From Balneolia bacterium (GTDB taxonomy: Bacteria; Bacteroidota; Rhodothermia; Balneolales; Cyclonatronaceae): 28,638 bases of DNA. Where the stretch lies: positions 1 to 28,638 of the forward strand of contig PXAI01000019.1 of the NCBI GenBank assembly GCA_003567135.1, written 5' to 3'. Under the pieces are notes generated by a model. It was given only the letters and a program-made list of their open reading frames with translations, made no database searches and was not told the DNA's origin. This document shows positions 1 through 8,343 of this stretch, piece after piece; positions within the stretch are counted from its first letter, which is position 1; the number at the start of each line of letters is the position of its first letter. Made by a program: the position numbers and the translations under genes.

Positions 1-16
1 AATCAGGTTTTGGATT

Positions 17-390
17 TTTTGGATTGGAATCTTCAATAGGGTCTGGTTTTTGGCGGTCTGAAGCCCACCGCTGTCGATACGTTCTGTACAGATGGTTCGT
101 TGGGAGACGAGGTTATCGACAGGGCCGGTTTCAACCGGCTACTGGCGATTGGGATAATTCAATCCGGGCTGTTGATTGGGTGGACTGAAGTCCACCACTG
201 TCGATACGCCCTGAGTCGATAGTGCGTTGGTAGAAGGCCGGTATCGACAGAGCCGGTTTCAACCGGCTACAGGCGATTGGGTGCATTCAATCCGGGCTGA
301 TTGGCGGACTGAAGTCCACCGCTGTCGATACGTTCTGTGCCGATGGCGCGATGGGAGTCAGGCGTATCGACAGAGCCGGTTTCAACCGGC
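17..390. repeat. Tandem array of double-hairpin intergenic units (array 1)
   Basis: Two full units lie at 114-206 and 242-330, with a partial unit before them (about 17-79) and another after (365-390). Each full unit begins TATCGACAG and ends CTGTCGATA, which pair with each other. Inside are two short perfect hairpins: GCCGGTT-TC-AACCGGC near the left end and, in unit 1, GGTGGACT-GA-AGTCCACC near the right end (unit 2 differs by one base in the left arm). A 34-35 base linker of recognisably related sequence separates units, giving a period of about 123-128 bases. The same family recurs inverted at 17473-17745. The remaining non-coding stretch (391-589) shows no gene or clear signal. Function is unknown; a structured RNA, a REP/BIME-like element or a nucleoid-binding site are all possible. 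Confidence 0.85.
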
Positions 391-589
391 CAATTATTAA
401 ACCGGGTAATCCAAAACGGCTGATTTTATTACCCCAGCCCGCTATCCTCAAAAATTCGTTTATTCAGGTGATCTTTGTTAAATTCAAACCGACTGTAACA
501 GAATAAAATTCTGACTGTAATTAACCGGTGTAATAAGATCAGACGCAGGCCGGTAAATCAATTATTTGTAACGTTAATCAATAGTATTT

Positions 590-1957
590 GTGAAGTCATC
601 AATTCGTATAGCATCCGGCCAGGGATTTTGGGGAGATTTGCCATCCGCGCCGGTTAACCAGGTTAAACAAGGCCCGATCGATTATTTAATGATGGATTAC
701 CTCGCCGAGGTTACCATGTCCATCATGCAGAAACAGAAACTGCGGAATCCCGACTGGGGATATGCGCGTGATTTTGTGGAGGTCATCAAACAGATTCTGC
801 CCGAAATCGCGGCGGGAAAGGTAAGGGTGATGTCGAATGCGGGCGGGGTGAATCCGGTTGCCTGTAAGGATGCAATCCTGAAAGCGGCCAAGGAAGCCGG
901 CGTTACGGGACTAAAAGTAGCCGTAGTTGATGGCGACAACATTCTCGATGAAATTGATGATCTCGTTAAAGCGGGTCATAAGCTGGAAAACATGGAAGAC
1001 GGTCGCCCGGTTGATGTCGTTCGTGATAAACTGCTTAGCGCCAACGTATATTTTGGCGCGGAGCCGATGGTGAAAGCACTCGACGAAGGCGCGCACATCG
1101 TGGTAACCGGCCGTGTAACCGATACAGGTCTCTGTCTCGCACCGATGATTCACGAGTTCAAATGGTCGTTTGATGATTTTGACAAAATGGCTTCAGGAAC
1201 CGTGGCAGGTCATATTCTGGAATGTGGCGCGCAGAGTTCAGGCGGAAATTTCACCGACTGGGAAGATGTTCCAGGAATGGCGCAAATCGGTTTCCCGATG
1301 GTGGATGCTTATCCCGACGGCACGTTTACCGTAACGAAGCACGATAAAGCGGGCGGACTTGTAAACGAAATGACCGTAAAAGAGCAGCTGCTTTACGAGA
1401 TCGGCGATCCCGCGGAATACATCACCCCGGACTGCGTGGCGGATTTTTCATCCATCAAGCTGAAGCAGGATGGCGAAAACCGGGGGAAGGTCTTTAATAT
1501 CAAAGGAAAACCGGATACGCCTTTTTATAAAGTATCAGCCAGCTATCTGGATGGCTACAAGGTTTCAGGCACGCTCGCATACGCCTGGCCCTATGCGCTT
1601 AAAAAAGCGGTGAGAGCAGGAGAGATCCTCAAACAGCGCGCGGAAGATCTCGGCCTGAAATTCGATGATTACAACGCAGAATATGTTGGCTACAACGGCT
1701 GTAATGAAAAACCGTTGCCCGAAAATTTCGATCGCGATACGCCCGATGAAGTCTCACTTCGGATTTCAATGAGCGGCCCCGATCAGATTGATCTCAACCG
1801 TTTTGGCATGGAGCTGGCTCCGCTGATTTTAACCGGTCCGAGTGCCGTTACGGGTTTTGCGGGAGGGCGCCCAAAAGCGAGTGAAATCGTGGCATACTGG
1901 CCGGCGCTCATTAAAAAAGAGGCTTGCAAACCGCGTACTACCATATATACCACGTGA
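590..1957 (+). CDS. AtuA-family (DUF1446) protein
   Basis: This 455-residue protein matches the acyclic terpene utilisation AtuA N-terminal family (DUF1446). The family signature is visible at the N-terminus: a short beta-strand, a GFWGD motif at about residues 12-16, and DYLAEVTMSIM near residue 36. A Gly-rich SNAGGVNP segment follows near residue 82, and VTGRVTDTGLCLAP near residue 173. AtuA proteins are linked to catabolism of acyclic terpenes or branched acids, but many homologues sit outside such pathways and the reaction is not settled. No acyl-CoA carboxylase or other atu gene is nearby, so a terpene role is not supported here. The start is GTG; no in-frame ATG fits better, because the family motif begins almost at once. 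No clear ribosome site is visible. The next gene starts 95 bases downstream. Confidence 0.85.
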   Translation: MKSSIRIASGQGFWGDLPSAPVNQVKQGPIDYLMMDYLAEVTMSIMQKQKLRNPDWGYARDFVEVIKQILPEIAAGKVRVMSNAGGVNPVACKDAILKAAKEAGVTGLKVAVVDGDNILDEIDDLVKAGHKLENMEDGRPVDVVRDKLLSANVYFGAEPMVKALDEGAHIVVTGRVTDTGLCLAPMIHEFKWSFDDFDKMASGTVAGHILECGAQSSGGNFTDWEDVPGMAQIGFPMVDAYPDGTFTVTKHDKAGGLVNEMTVKEQLLYEIGDPAEYITPDCVADFSSIKLKQDGENRGKVFNIKGKPDTPFYKVSASYLDGYKVSGTLAYAWPYALKKAVRAGEILKQRAEDLGLKFDDYNAEYVGYNGCNEKPLPENFDRDTPDEVSLRISMSGPDQIDLNRFGMELAPLILTGPSAVTGFAGGRPKASEIVAYWPALIKKEACKPRTTIYTT

Positions 1958-2052
1958 TTATCAAAAAATTGAATCCAATAGCGCATTAAATGCAGAAGCT
2001 CGTTATTTTTGGGCTTGCAAAAATCCACTTGTAATATTATTCGTTTGAAATC

Positions 2053-3087
2053 ATGCTAATAGGTATAATCGGAGCCGGGCTTGCCGGATTAACAGCAGGA
2101 CACAAGCTCGTTAAGGCGGGTCACGACGTTATTGTTTTTGAAAAAAGCCGCGGATTTGGCGGCAGGCTTGCAACGCGCTACGCAGGAGAGAATCATGAAA
2201 TTAAGTTTGATCACGGTATTCCGCATCTTTCTGCCGATCGTCCGCTTTTCAGAGGTTTTATTCAGGAGCTCGAAGAAAAAGGCATCGTAGAATACTGGAC
2301 CGATAGCTTCAACTATTGGGATGGCCAGATGATCCACACAAAGCATCCGAACATTATAGGCAAGAAATATTACAAGGCCACAGACGGAATGAATCAGGTT
2401 GGAAGATATCTGAGCCGCTGGCTGGAAGTCCGCACCAATGAAAAGGTGATCGGGTTTACCTATCTCGGAAACAAACGCAGAAACAAAAAGCCGTGGATGC
2501 TCAATTTCGAAGATTCCTCAACGGTTGAGGTAGATGCAGTCATTGTAGCCACTCCGGCCGTTCAGGCTTACGGGCTGATCGAAAATGCGCAGGATGAAAC
2601 CGTGGTACGAAACGTAATCCGCCGGATTGATACGATCAGCTATGAGAATGCCTATTCCGTTATGCTGACCTACAACAAGGCTGAAACGCCTGAATGGAAC
2701 GGAATTACCTGTAAAGATGAGCCCATCCGCTGGATTGGGAATGAAAATAAAAAACGGGATAACGGCGAGAAATTAACACTGGTGCTGCATTCTGAGAGCA
2801 ACTATGCCGTGAAGAACATCAATACACCGCATGAAGATGTGATCCAGGAACTTGCAGGATCGCTCCGGAAAATTGTTGGCGACTGGGCCGGACGGTTTGA
2901 TGAAGCGCAGGCGCACTACTGGAGATATGTACAGCCGAGAACGTTTTTCGAGGAATCTTTTGTTATTACGGGTCCGGAAGACGCTCCGCTTATGCTGACA
3001 GGTGACTATCTTGGTGGAAAGGGCACTGAAAGTGCTTATGAATCTGGTTACAAACTTGCCGAAAAGCTGATCGAAAACCGGAAATAA
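2053..3087 (+). CDS. Renalase-like FAD/NAD(P)-dependent oxidoreductase
   Basis: The 344-residue product has an N-terminal dinucleotide-binding loop (GAGLAGLTAG, residues 7-16), then VFEKSRGFGGRLATR near residue 28, the hallmark of renalase-like flavin amine oxidases. A C-terminal FAD-contacting segment (LTGDYLGGKGTESAYESG) lies near residue 315. Length and architecture fit soluble bacterial renalase-like oxidoreductases. Substrate is unknown: characterised bacterial relatives oxidise wrongly reduced dihydro-NAD(P) isomers, but this is only a family suggestion. It ends 27 bases before the next gene, an ABC exporter subunit on the same strand, so it is probably the first gene of the 2053-8784 run. 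Confidence 0.85.
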   Translation: MLIGIIGAGLAGLTAGHKLVKAGHDVIVFEKSRGFGGRLATRYAGENHEIKFDHGIPHLSADRPLFRGFIQELEEKGIVEYWTDSFNYWDGQMIHTKHPNIIGKKYYKATDGMNQVGRYLSRWLEVRTNEKVIGFTYLGNKRRNKKPWMLNFEDSSTVEVDAVIVATPAVQAYGLIENAQDETVVRNVIRRIDTISYENAYSVMLTYNKAETPEWNGITCKDEPIRWIGNENKKRDNGEKLTLVLHSESNYAVKNINTPHEDVIQELAGSLRKIVGDWAGRFDEAQAHYWRYVQPRTFFEESFVITGPEDAPLMLTGDYLGGKGTESAYESGYKLAEKLIENRK

Positions 3088-3114
3088 ACCTCCATTTCCG
3101 CATAAACGCACTCC

Positions 3115-4914
3115 GTGAGAGAGCTTTTAAAACTCAACCATTACTTTTATAAGTACAAGGGCACCATACTGCTTGGTGTTCTGTTTCTTATTTTTGCCAA
3201 CGGGTTTCTCGTGTGGATTCCTGTGCTTATCCGGCAAACCATCGATGCGATTGAGGAACTTACGGAAGCCGGTTTTGCCACCACAGATTCTGTCTGGCAG
3301 GCGCTTACATCCCCCGAAGCTGGCTCACTGCTGGCGATGAACTCATTTTATCTGATTTTGGCGGCACTCATGTACGGTGTACTTCTGTTCGCCACGCGCC
3401 AAACGCTCATCGTTACCTCGCGGCGTATCGAGTTTGACATAAGAAATGAGATTTACGATAAGCTTCAAAGACTGCCGCAAAGCTACTTCGCCAGGAATAA
3501 TACGGGGGATATTTACGTGAGAGCGACCGAGGATATCGTACGCGTCCGGGAATATTTTGGTCCTGCGTTTATGTATATGACCCAGACCATTGCCCGATCC
3601 GGAATCATTATCACCATCATGCTTCTGGTAAATCCGAAGCTGACGATGTGGGCGCTGCTGCCGCTTCCGTTTTTATCATTGTTCGCGTATTGGGTGAGCG
3701 GATTTATTCACGTCCGGTCGAATGAAATTCAGGAACAGTACGCTAATGTAGCAGGCCGGGCACAGGAAGCATTTTCGAGCATACGTCTTATAAAAGCCTA
3801 TGCACGAGAGGATTATGAGTCAGATCGCTTTAAAAATGAAAGCCAGGTTTACAAAACTAAAAAGCTCAGGCTGGATATTGTCGAGTCACTTTTTCATCCG
3901 TTGTTAAGCCTGATGATTGGCCTTTCTGTGGTTCTCGTTCTCTGGCAGGGTGGTTTAATGGTTATCGAAGGAATCGTGACCATTGGAAACATCGCTGAGT
4001 TTATTATTCACGTTACGTATCTCACGTGGCCGGTTGCATCGCTGGGGTATACCATCAACCTGATTCAGCGTTCGGCAGCGTCCCAAATCCGGATCGCAAA
4101 AATGATGGCTGAAGCAGATGAGATCAGTGATTCCGATACTACCAATTTTAAAATTGATAAGCTGAAAGGAGAGATTGAGTTCAAAAATGTTAGTTTCCGC
4201 TATCCGGACAGCAAAGAGTATGCGTTAAAAAATATTAGCTTCAGGATAAAATCAGGGGAGTCAGCGGCTTTCGTTGGAAGAACCGGAAGCGGGAAAACGA
4301 CACTCATTCAACTTATTCCGCGATTATTTGATCCCACAGAGGGCGAAATTTATGTGGATGGGATTAATTATAAAGAAATTCCACTCACCGTTTTAAGGCA
4401 AAATATAGGTTTCGTTCCTCAGGATACTTTTTTATTTTCAAGTACGATTGGTGATAATATTTCGTTTGGGATAAAAAACCCTACGTACGAAAAAATTCAT
4501 GAAGCCGCTGAACAAGCACAAGTCTTAGATAACATACTCGAATTTGAAAAGAAATTTGACACCGTACTGGGTGAACGAGGAATCACACTGTCAGGCGGGC
4601 AAAAACAAAGAACTTCTATAGCCAGAGCGCTGATCAGAAAACCGGCAATTTTAATACTTGATGACTCGCTGAGTGCGGTTGATACAAAAACAGAAGATGC
4701 AATTTTAAACCATCTTAAATCTGAAATGGAACACAGGACGACTTTGACGGTCAGCCACCGTATATCAAGTGTGATTAATGCTGACAAAATCTTCGTAATA
4801 GATGATGGTCAAATAGTTGAATCAGGTAATCATGAGTCACTGATCAACAAAAATGGATATTACGCTAACATGCATAAAAAGCAATTACTTGAAAAAGAGC
4901 TTGCAGATCTTTAA
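3115..4914 (+). CDS. ABC exporter half-transporter, degenerate-site subunit
   Basis: This 599-residue fused permease/ATPase has a six-helix type I exporter domain (about residues 1-325) followed by a nucleotide-binding domain. Visible ATPase motifs are the A-loop Tyr in FRYPD, Walker A GRTGSGKT (388-395), a canonical signature LSGGQ (492-496), Walker B ILILDDS with Asp517 where the catalytic Glu normally stands, a D-loop SAVD, and the switch His in VSHR. An Asp at this position is typical of the degenerate-site subunit of heterodimeric exporters such as TM287/288 and BmrC/BmrD. The likely partner is the half-transporter at 6515-8314. The start is GTG. The nucleotide-binding half looks more AT-rich than the membrane half. 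Substrate is not predictable from sequence; drug, lipid or peptide export are all possible. Confidence 0.92.
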   Translation: MRELLKLNHYFYKYKGTILLGVLFLIFANGFLVWIPVLIRQTIDAIEELTEAGFATTDSVWQALTSPEAGSLLAMNSFYLILAALMYGVLLFATRQTLIVTSRRIEFDIRNEIYDKLQRLPQSYFARNNTGDIYVRATEDIVRVREYFGPAFMYMTQTIARSGIIITIMLLVNPKLTMWALLPLPFLSLFAYWVSGFIHVRSNEIQEQYANVAGRAQEAFSSIRLIKAYAREDYESDRFKNESQVYKTKKLRLDIVESLFHPLLSLMIGLSVVLVLWQGGLMVIEGIVTIGNIAEFIIHVTYLTWPVASLGYTINLIQRSAASQIRIAKMMAEADEISDSDTTNFKIDKLKGEIEFKNVSFRYPDSKEYALKNISFRIKSGESAAFVGRTGSGKTTLIQLIPRLFDPTEGEIYVDGINYKEIPLTVLRQNIGFVPQDTFLFSSTIGDNISFGIKNPTYEKIHEAAEQAQVLDNILEFEKKFDTVLGERGITLSGGQKQRTSIARALIRKPAILILDDSLSAVDTKTEDAILNHLKSEMEHRTTLTVSHRISSVINADKIFVIDDGQIVESGNHESLINKNGYYANMHKKQLLEKELADL

Positions 4915-4975
4915 CACACCAAAACACAAAAAAAACTGCCAGCCTGACCGCTGCAGGATATAAACTACACGAGAT

Positions 4976-4981
4976 AAGGAG
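4976..4981 (+). promoter_or_regulatory. Strong Shine-Dalgarno site for ribonuclease Z gene
   Basis: AAGGAG lies eight bases before the ATG at 4990 and fixes that start. It is notable because most genes in this window have weak or no visible ribosome-binding sites, as is common in Bacteroidota-like genomes. Confidence 0.7.
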
Positions 4982-4989
4982 AAATCACT

Positions 4990-6537
4990 ATGATTATCGT
5001 GCCCCTGGGGGTTGCTTCCGCTACCCCAACCGCTAAAAGACACTTGTCTTCCGTTGCATTATGGAGAGATGGCCGCGTCTTTTTATTTGATTGTGGCGAG
5101 AACGCTCAGATGAGAGCTCTTCAGGCTGGATTAAAACGGTCTAAAATCGACTACATTTTTATTTCACACATGGATGGCGACCATTTCTTTGGCCTGCCGG
5201 GATTGATTTCCACCATGCAGCTGCAGCGCCGTGAAAACGATCTTCACATCATCGGTCCGGAAGGATTGAAGGATTTTGTTGAAGCATCGCTCAAGGCCGC
5301 TGACATCGAGCTCTCGTTCGATATTCACTTCACCGAACTAACCGATGGTTTCGATCATCAGGTTGTGGTTGATGAAGATGAGTTCTACGTCGAGGCGCGT
5401 CCGCTGGAGCATAAATCGCTCTGTCTGGGTTTCCGTTTTCAGGAAAAAGATAAGCCCGGCAAAGTTGATGCAGCCAAAGCCCAGGAAATGGGGATTTCTG
5501 AAGATCAGCAGTATAAGGATCTGAAAGCAGGCAAGGATGTCGAGCTGGAAGATGGTACGATTGTTTATTCCAAGGATATTGTAGGTGAGCCTAAAAAAGG
5601 GCACAGTTTCGCATACGTTACAGATACACTCTTTTCCGTAAATGCGCTGAAGCTCGCGTACAAAGCTACATTGCTTTACCACGAAGCCACATTCGACACT
5701 ACGCTGAAAGACAAAGCGCAGGAAACGTATCACTCCACAGCTGAAGATGCGGCTACAATCGCGCTGAAAGCTGAAGTGGAGCGTCTGGTTATCGGACACT
5801 TCTCCGCCCGTTACACGAATCAGTTTGTGCTGCTAAAAGAAGCGCGTAAAACTTTCCGTGAAACCTGGGTTGCCACCGAGCTTCGCCCGATCATGACCGA
5901 TCCGGAGCACGAAAGAGGCATTATCGAAGCTAAAGTTGAAATTGAGCCCATTGGCAAGCCAAACCAGCGTCATTCGAAAGGCGGACGCGGCGGCGGTGGC
6001 GGGCACCGTGGCAAAGGAAAATATTTCCGTTCAAGACGCCGTGATGGCGGCGGCTACAGAGACAACCGTGGCGGCGGATACCGTGATAATCGTGGCGGCG
6101 GCGGTTACAGAGACAACCGTGGCGGCGGTTATCGTGATAATCGTGGCGGCGGTTACAGAGACAACCGCGGTGGCGGATACCGCGATAATCGTGGCGGCGG
6201 CGGCGGTTACAGAGATAACCGCGGCGGCGGATACCGTGACGATCGCGGCGGCGGTGGTTACAGAGACAACCGTAGTGGCGGATACCGTGATGATCGCGGA
6301 GGCGGCTACAGAGACAATCGAGGCGGTGGATACCGTGACGACAGAGGTGGCGGCGGCTACAGAGATAACCGGGGCGGAGGTTACGATAATCGCCGTGATA
6401 ACCGGAACGATGACCGCAGAAATAATGATTATCAAAATCGTGACAGACGTAAAGATCAGGACAGGGATAAGGACTCAGACCAGTCTAACCTGCCGATAAC
6501 GCCAAGAGCACCGTTTGACGATTTTGACCGCTTCTGA
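4990..6537 (+). CDS. rnz: Ribonuclease Z with long Gly/Arg/Tyr repeat tail
   Basis: Residues 1 to about 310 form a metallo-beta-lactamase-fold tRNase Z, which cleaves the 3' trailer of tRNA precursors. Support comes from the N-terminal LGVASATPT start, a DCGENAQ segment (canonical DCGEGTQ), the metal motif at residues 60-65, the exosite-type insertion with EDGTIV and KDIVGEP, VTDT, YHEATF, HSTAEDAA and GHFSARY. The core metal motif reads HMDGDH where the family has HxHxDH, so the second His is replaced by Asp62; other ligands seem present. After about residue 327 comes a tail unknown in ordinary RNase Z: a basic GRGGGGG region, thirteen GGGYRDNR-type repeats (353-461), then an Arg/Asp/Asn-rich end. 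The total of 515 residues exceeds the usual 300-330. The tail resembles RNA-binding RGG boxes. The gene sits between two ABC exporter subunit genes and its 3' end overlaps the next gene by 23 bases. Confidence 0.9.
   Translation: MIIVPLGVASATPTAKRHLSSVALWRDGRVFLFDCGENAQMRALQAGLKRSKIDYIFISHMDGDHFFGLPGLISTMQLQRRENDLHIIGPEGLKDFVEASLKAADIELSFDIHFTELTDGFDHQVVVDEDEFYVEARPLEHKSLCLGFRFQEKDKPGKVDAAKAQEMGISEDQQYKDLKAGKDVELEDGTIVYSKDIVGEPKKGHSFAYVTDTLFSVNALKLAYKATLLYHEATFDTTLKDKAQETYHSTAEDAATIALKAEVERLVIGHFSARYTNQFVLLKEARKTFRETWVATELRPIMTDPEHERGIIEAKVEIEPIGKPNQRHSKGGRGGGGGHRGKGKYFRSRRRDGGGYRDNRGGGYRDNRGGGGYRDNRGGGYRDNRGGGYRDNRGGGYRDNRGGGGGYRDNRGGGYRDDRGGGGYRDNRSGGYRDDRGGGYRDNRGGGYRDDRGGGGYRDNRGGGYDNRRDNRNDDRRNNDYQNRDRRKDQDRDKDSDQSNLPITPRAPFDDFDRF
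6046..6372 (+). repeat. In-frame coding repeat (GGGYRDNR units) in the RNase Z tail
   Basis: Thirteen tandem units of 24-30 bases encode GGGYRDNR with YRDDR variants and one SGG variant. Extra GGC codons in four or five units suggest slippage. The DNA units vary at synonymous positions (CGT, CGC or CGA for Arg; AAC or AAT for Asn), so the protein pattern is better conserved than the DNA. This implies it is maintained by selection rather than being a fresh expansion. Confidence 0.9.
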
Positions 6538-8314
6538 CAAAAATAAAAAATCGAATAACAACAAAGCCGTCGATTCACGCCTGATTCGACGGCTTTATGT
6601 TTATCTGGAACCTTATAAATGGTATCTGGTCGGCGCATTATTTATTACGCTGATCGTATCGTTTGCAGGTCCGCTTCGGCCGTATCTCATTCAGGTCGCC
6701 GTAGATGATTACATCGCAAAAGACGACGGCGCCGGGTTACGGCTGATCATCTATTTATACGTTGGCGTACTGTTTTTGGAATCCCTGCTGATGATCGCCA
6801 CGACGTACCTCACCCGCTGGATAGGTCAGGGAGCGTTGTTTTCGCTCAGAAACGCCGTATTCAATAAAATACAGTCGCTTCACGTACAGTTTTTCGACCG
6901 CAATCCCATCGGGAAACTGATAACCCGAACCACCAACGACATCGAAGCGCTCAGCGATCTGCTGTCATCTGGCGTGGTGAATATCATTGGAGACATCCTC
7001 CGGATATTCTTCATAATGGGATTCATGTTTTACATGAGCTGGGAGCTTTCGCTTGTGGCGCTTTCCACGCTTCCGCTGTTGTTTTATGCCACGTTTGTAT
7101 TCAAGGCAAAAGTTCGGGTTGCGTTTCTTAGCGTTCGCGACCGCATTGCACAGGTTAATTCCTTTGTGCAGGAGCACATCAACGGGATGAGTATTGTGCA
7201 GCTTTTTGGCCGCGAAAAAGAGGAGATGGAGCGTTTTCGTGAAGTCAACGAAAATCACGCTTCAGCCCACATTAAGACCATTTTTCTGTTCGCTATTTTC
7301 TGGCCGACTGTGGAGGTTTTATCCAGCCTGGCCATGACGCTCGTGATCTGGTACGGCGGTGCAAGTACGCTTTCAGGCACGCTCACCTTCGGTATCCTGC
7401 TGGCATTCATTCAGTACGTTCGCCTCTTTTTCCTGCCGGTTCGCGATCTCTCCGATAAATTCAATACGCTGCAAAGCGCGCTGGCTTCCTCCGAACGAAT
7501 ATTCAGCGTACTGGATACAGAAAACAGGGTTAAGGAATCAGAAAACCCGGTTCAGAATCCGCTTGTCAAGGGTACGATCACATTTGAGAATGTCTGGTTC
7601 AGGTACAACGAAACCGAAGATTATGTATTGAAGGATGTCAGCTTTGAAGTTCCGGCCGGCACAACATGCGCGGTCGTTGGGGCAACGGGCGCCGGCAAAA
7701 CGACGCTTATTAATTTGGTAACACGCTTTTACGATATTGAACGAGGCACCATTCGCCTTGACGGAATTGATATTAAGGATTATTCTTTGTTTGATCTTCG
7801 CTCGGCTTTCGGACTTGTGCTTCAGGATAACGCACTGTTTTCGGGAACCATCATGGATAACATCACGCTTGGTAATCCCAAAATTGACAGGCAGAAAGTA
7901 CTTGAGGCCGGACATTTAGTAGAAGCTGACCGTTTTATCAACAAACTTCCCGCGAAATATGACTACGTATTGCAGGAACGCGGAAGCTCGCTTTCTATGG
8001 GGCAGCGGCAGCTGATTTGTTTCCTTCGGGCGATGGTTTATGATCCCGAAATACTTATTCTTGACGAAGCCACTTCAAACGTGGATTCCGAAACGGAAGA
8101 GCTGGTCAGCAACGCCATGAATATGCTGCTAAAAGACAGAACGTCGATTATTATCGCACACAGGCTCGCGACTATTCAGCACGCGGATAACATTCTGGTG
8201 ATGCACAAGGGTGAAATCAGGGAATCGGGATCGCATAACGAATTGCTCGGCCGGTCCGAAGGTATTTACCGCAAACTTTACGAATTACAGTATAAAGATC
8301 AGATCGTAGCCTGA
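6515..8314 (+). CDS. ABC exporter half-transporter, catalytic-site subunit
   Basis: This 599-residue type I exporter half has a transmembrane domain (about residues 25-325) and a C-terminal ATPase. Motifs are the A-loop Tyr in FRYNE, Walker A GATGAGKT, signature LSMGQ (493-497; canonical LSGGQ), Walker B ILILDEA with the catalytic Glu518, D-loop SNVD and switch His in IAHR. A canonical Glu with a degenerate signature is the mirror image of the subunit at 3115-4914, as expected for the two halves of an asymmetric heterodimer. The proposed start is TTG at 6515 inside the RNase Z gene, giving a 23-base overlap in another frame; a TTG at 6524 is also possible, and no ATG or GTG fits. The overlap implies translational coupling. 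Only 29 bases separate its end from the cyclophilin gene. Confidence 0.9.
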   Translation: MTILTASDKNKKSNNNKAVDSRLIRRLYVYLEPYKWYLVGALFITLIVSFAGPLRPYLIQVAVDDYIAKDDGAGLRLIIYLYVGVLFLESLLMIATTYLTRWIGQGALFSLRNAVFNKIQSLHVQFFDRNPIGKLITRTTNDIEALSDLLSSGVVNIIGDILRIFFIMGFMFYMSWELSLVALSTLPLLFYATFVFKAKVRVAFLSVRDRIAQVNSFVQEHINGMSIVQLFGREKEEMERFREVNENHASAHIKTIFLFAIFWPTVEVLSSLAMTLVIWYGGASTLSGTLTFGILLAFIQYVRLFFLPVRDLSDKFNTLQSALASSERIFSVLDTENRVKESENPVQNPLVKGTITFENVWFRYNETEDYVLKDVSFEVPAGTTCAVVGATGAGKTTLINLVTRFYDIERGTIRLDGIDIKDYSLFDLRSAFGLVLQDNALFSGTIMDNITLGNPKIDRQKVLEAGHLVEADRFINKLPAKYDYVLQERGSSLSMGQRQLICFLRAMVYDPEILILDEATSNVDSETEELVSNAMNMLLKDRTSIIIAHRLATIQHADNILVMHKGEIRESGSHNELLGRSEGIYRKLYELQYKDQIVA

Positions 8315-8343
8315 TCACAACCTAAATCAAAATAATTCAACAC

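Noticed and set aside
17..390. CRISPR array
   Set aside because: The repeated part is much longer (about 90 bases) than CRISPR repeats, the linkers are related to each other, and there are no cas genes.
5936..6499. Long Ala/Thr/Val-rich frames on both strands over the RNase Z tail
   Set aside because: They are shadow frames of the Gly/Arg/Tyr coding repeat; the RNase Z frame is continuous and has a strong ribosome site.
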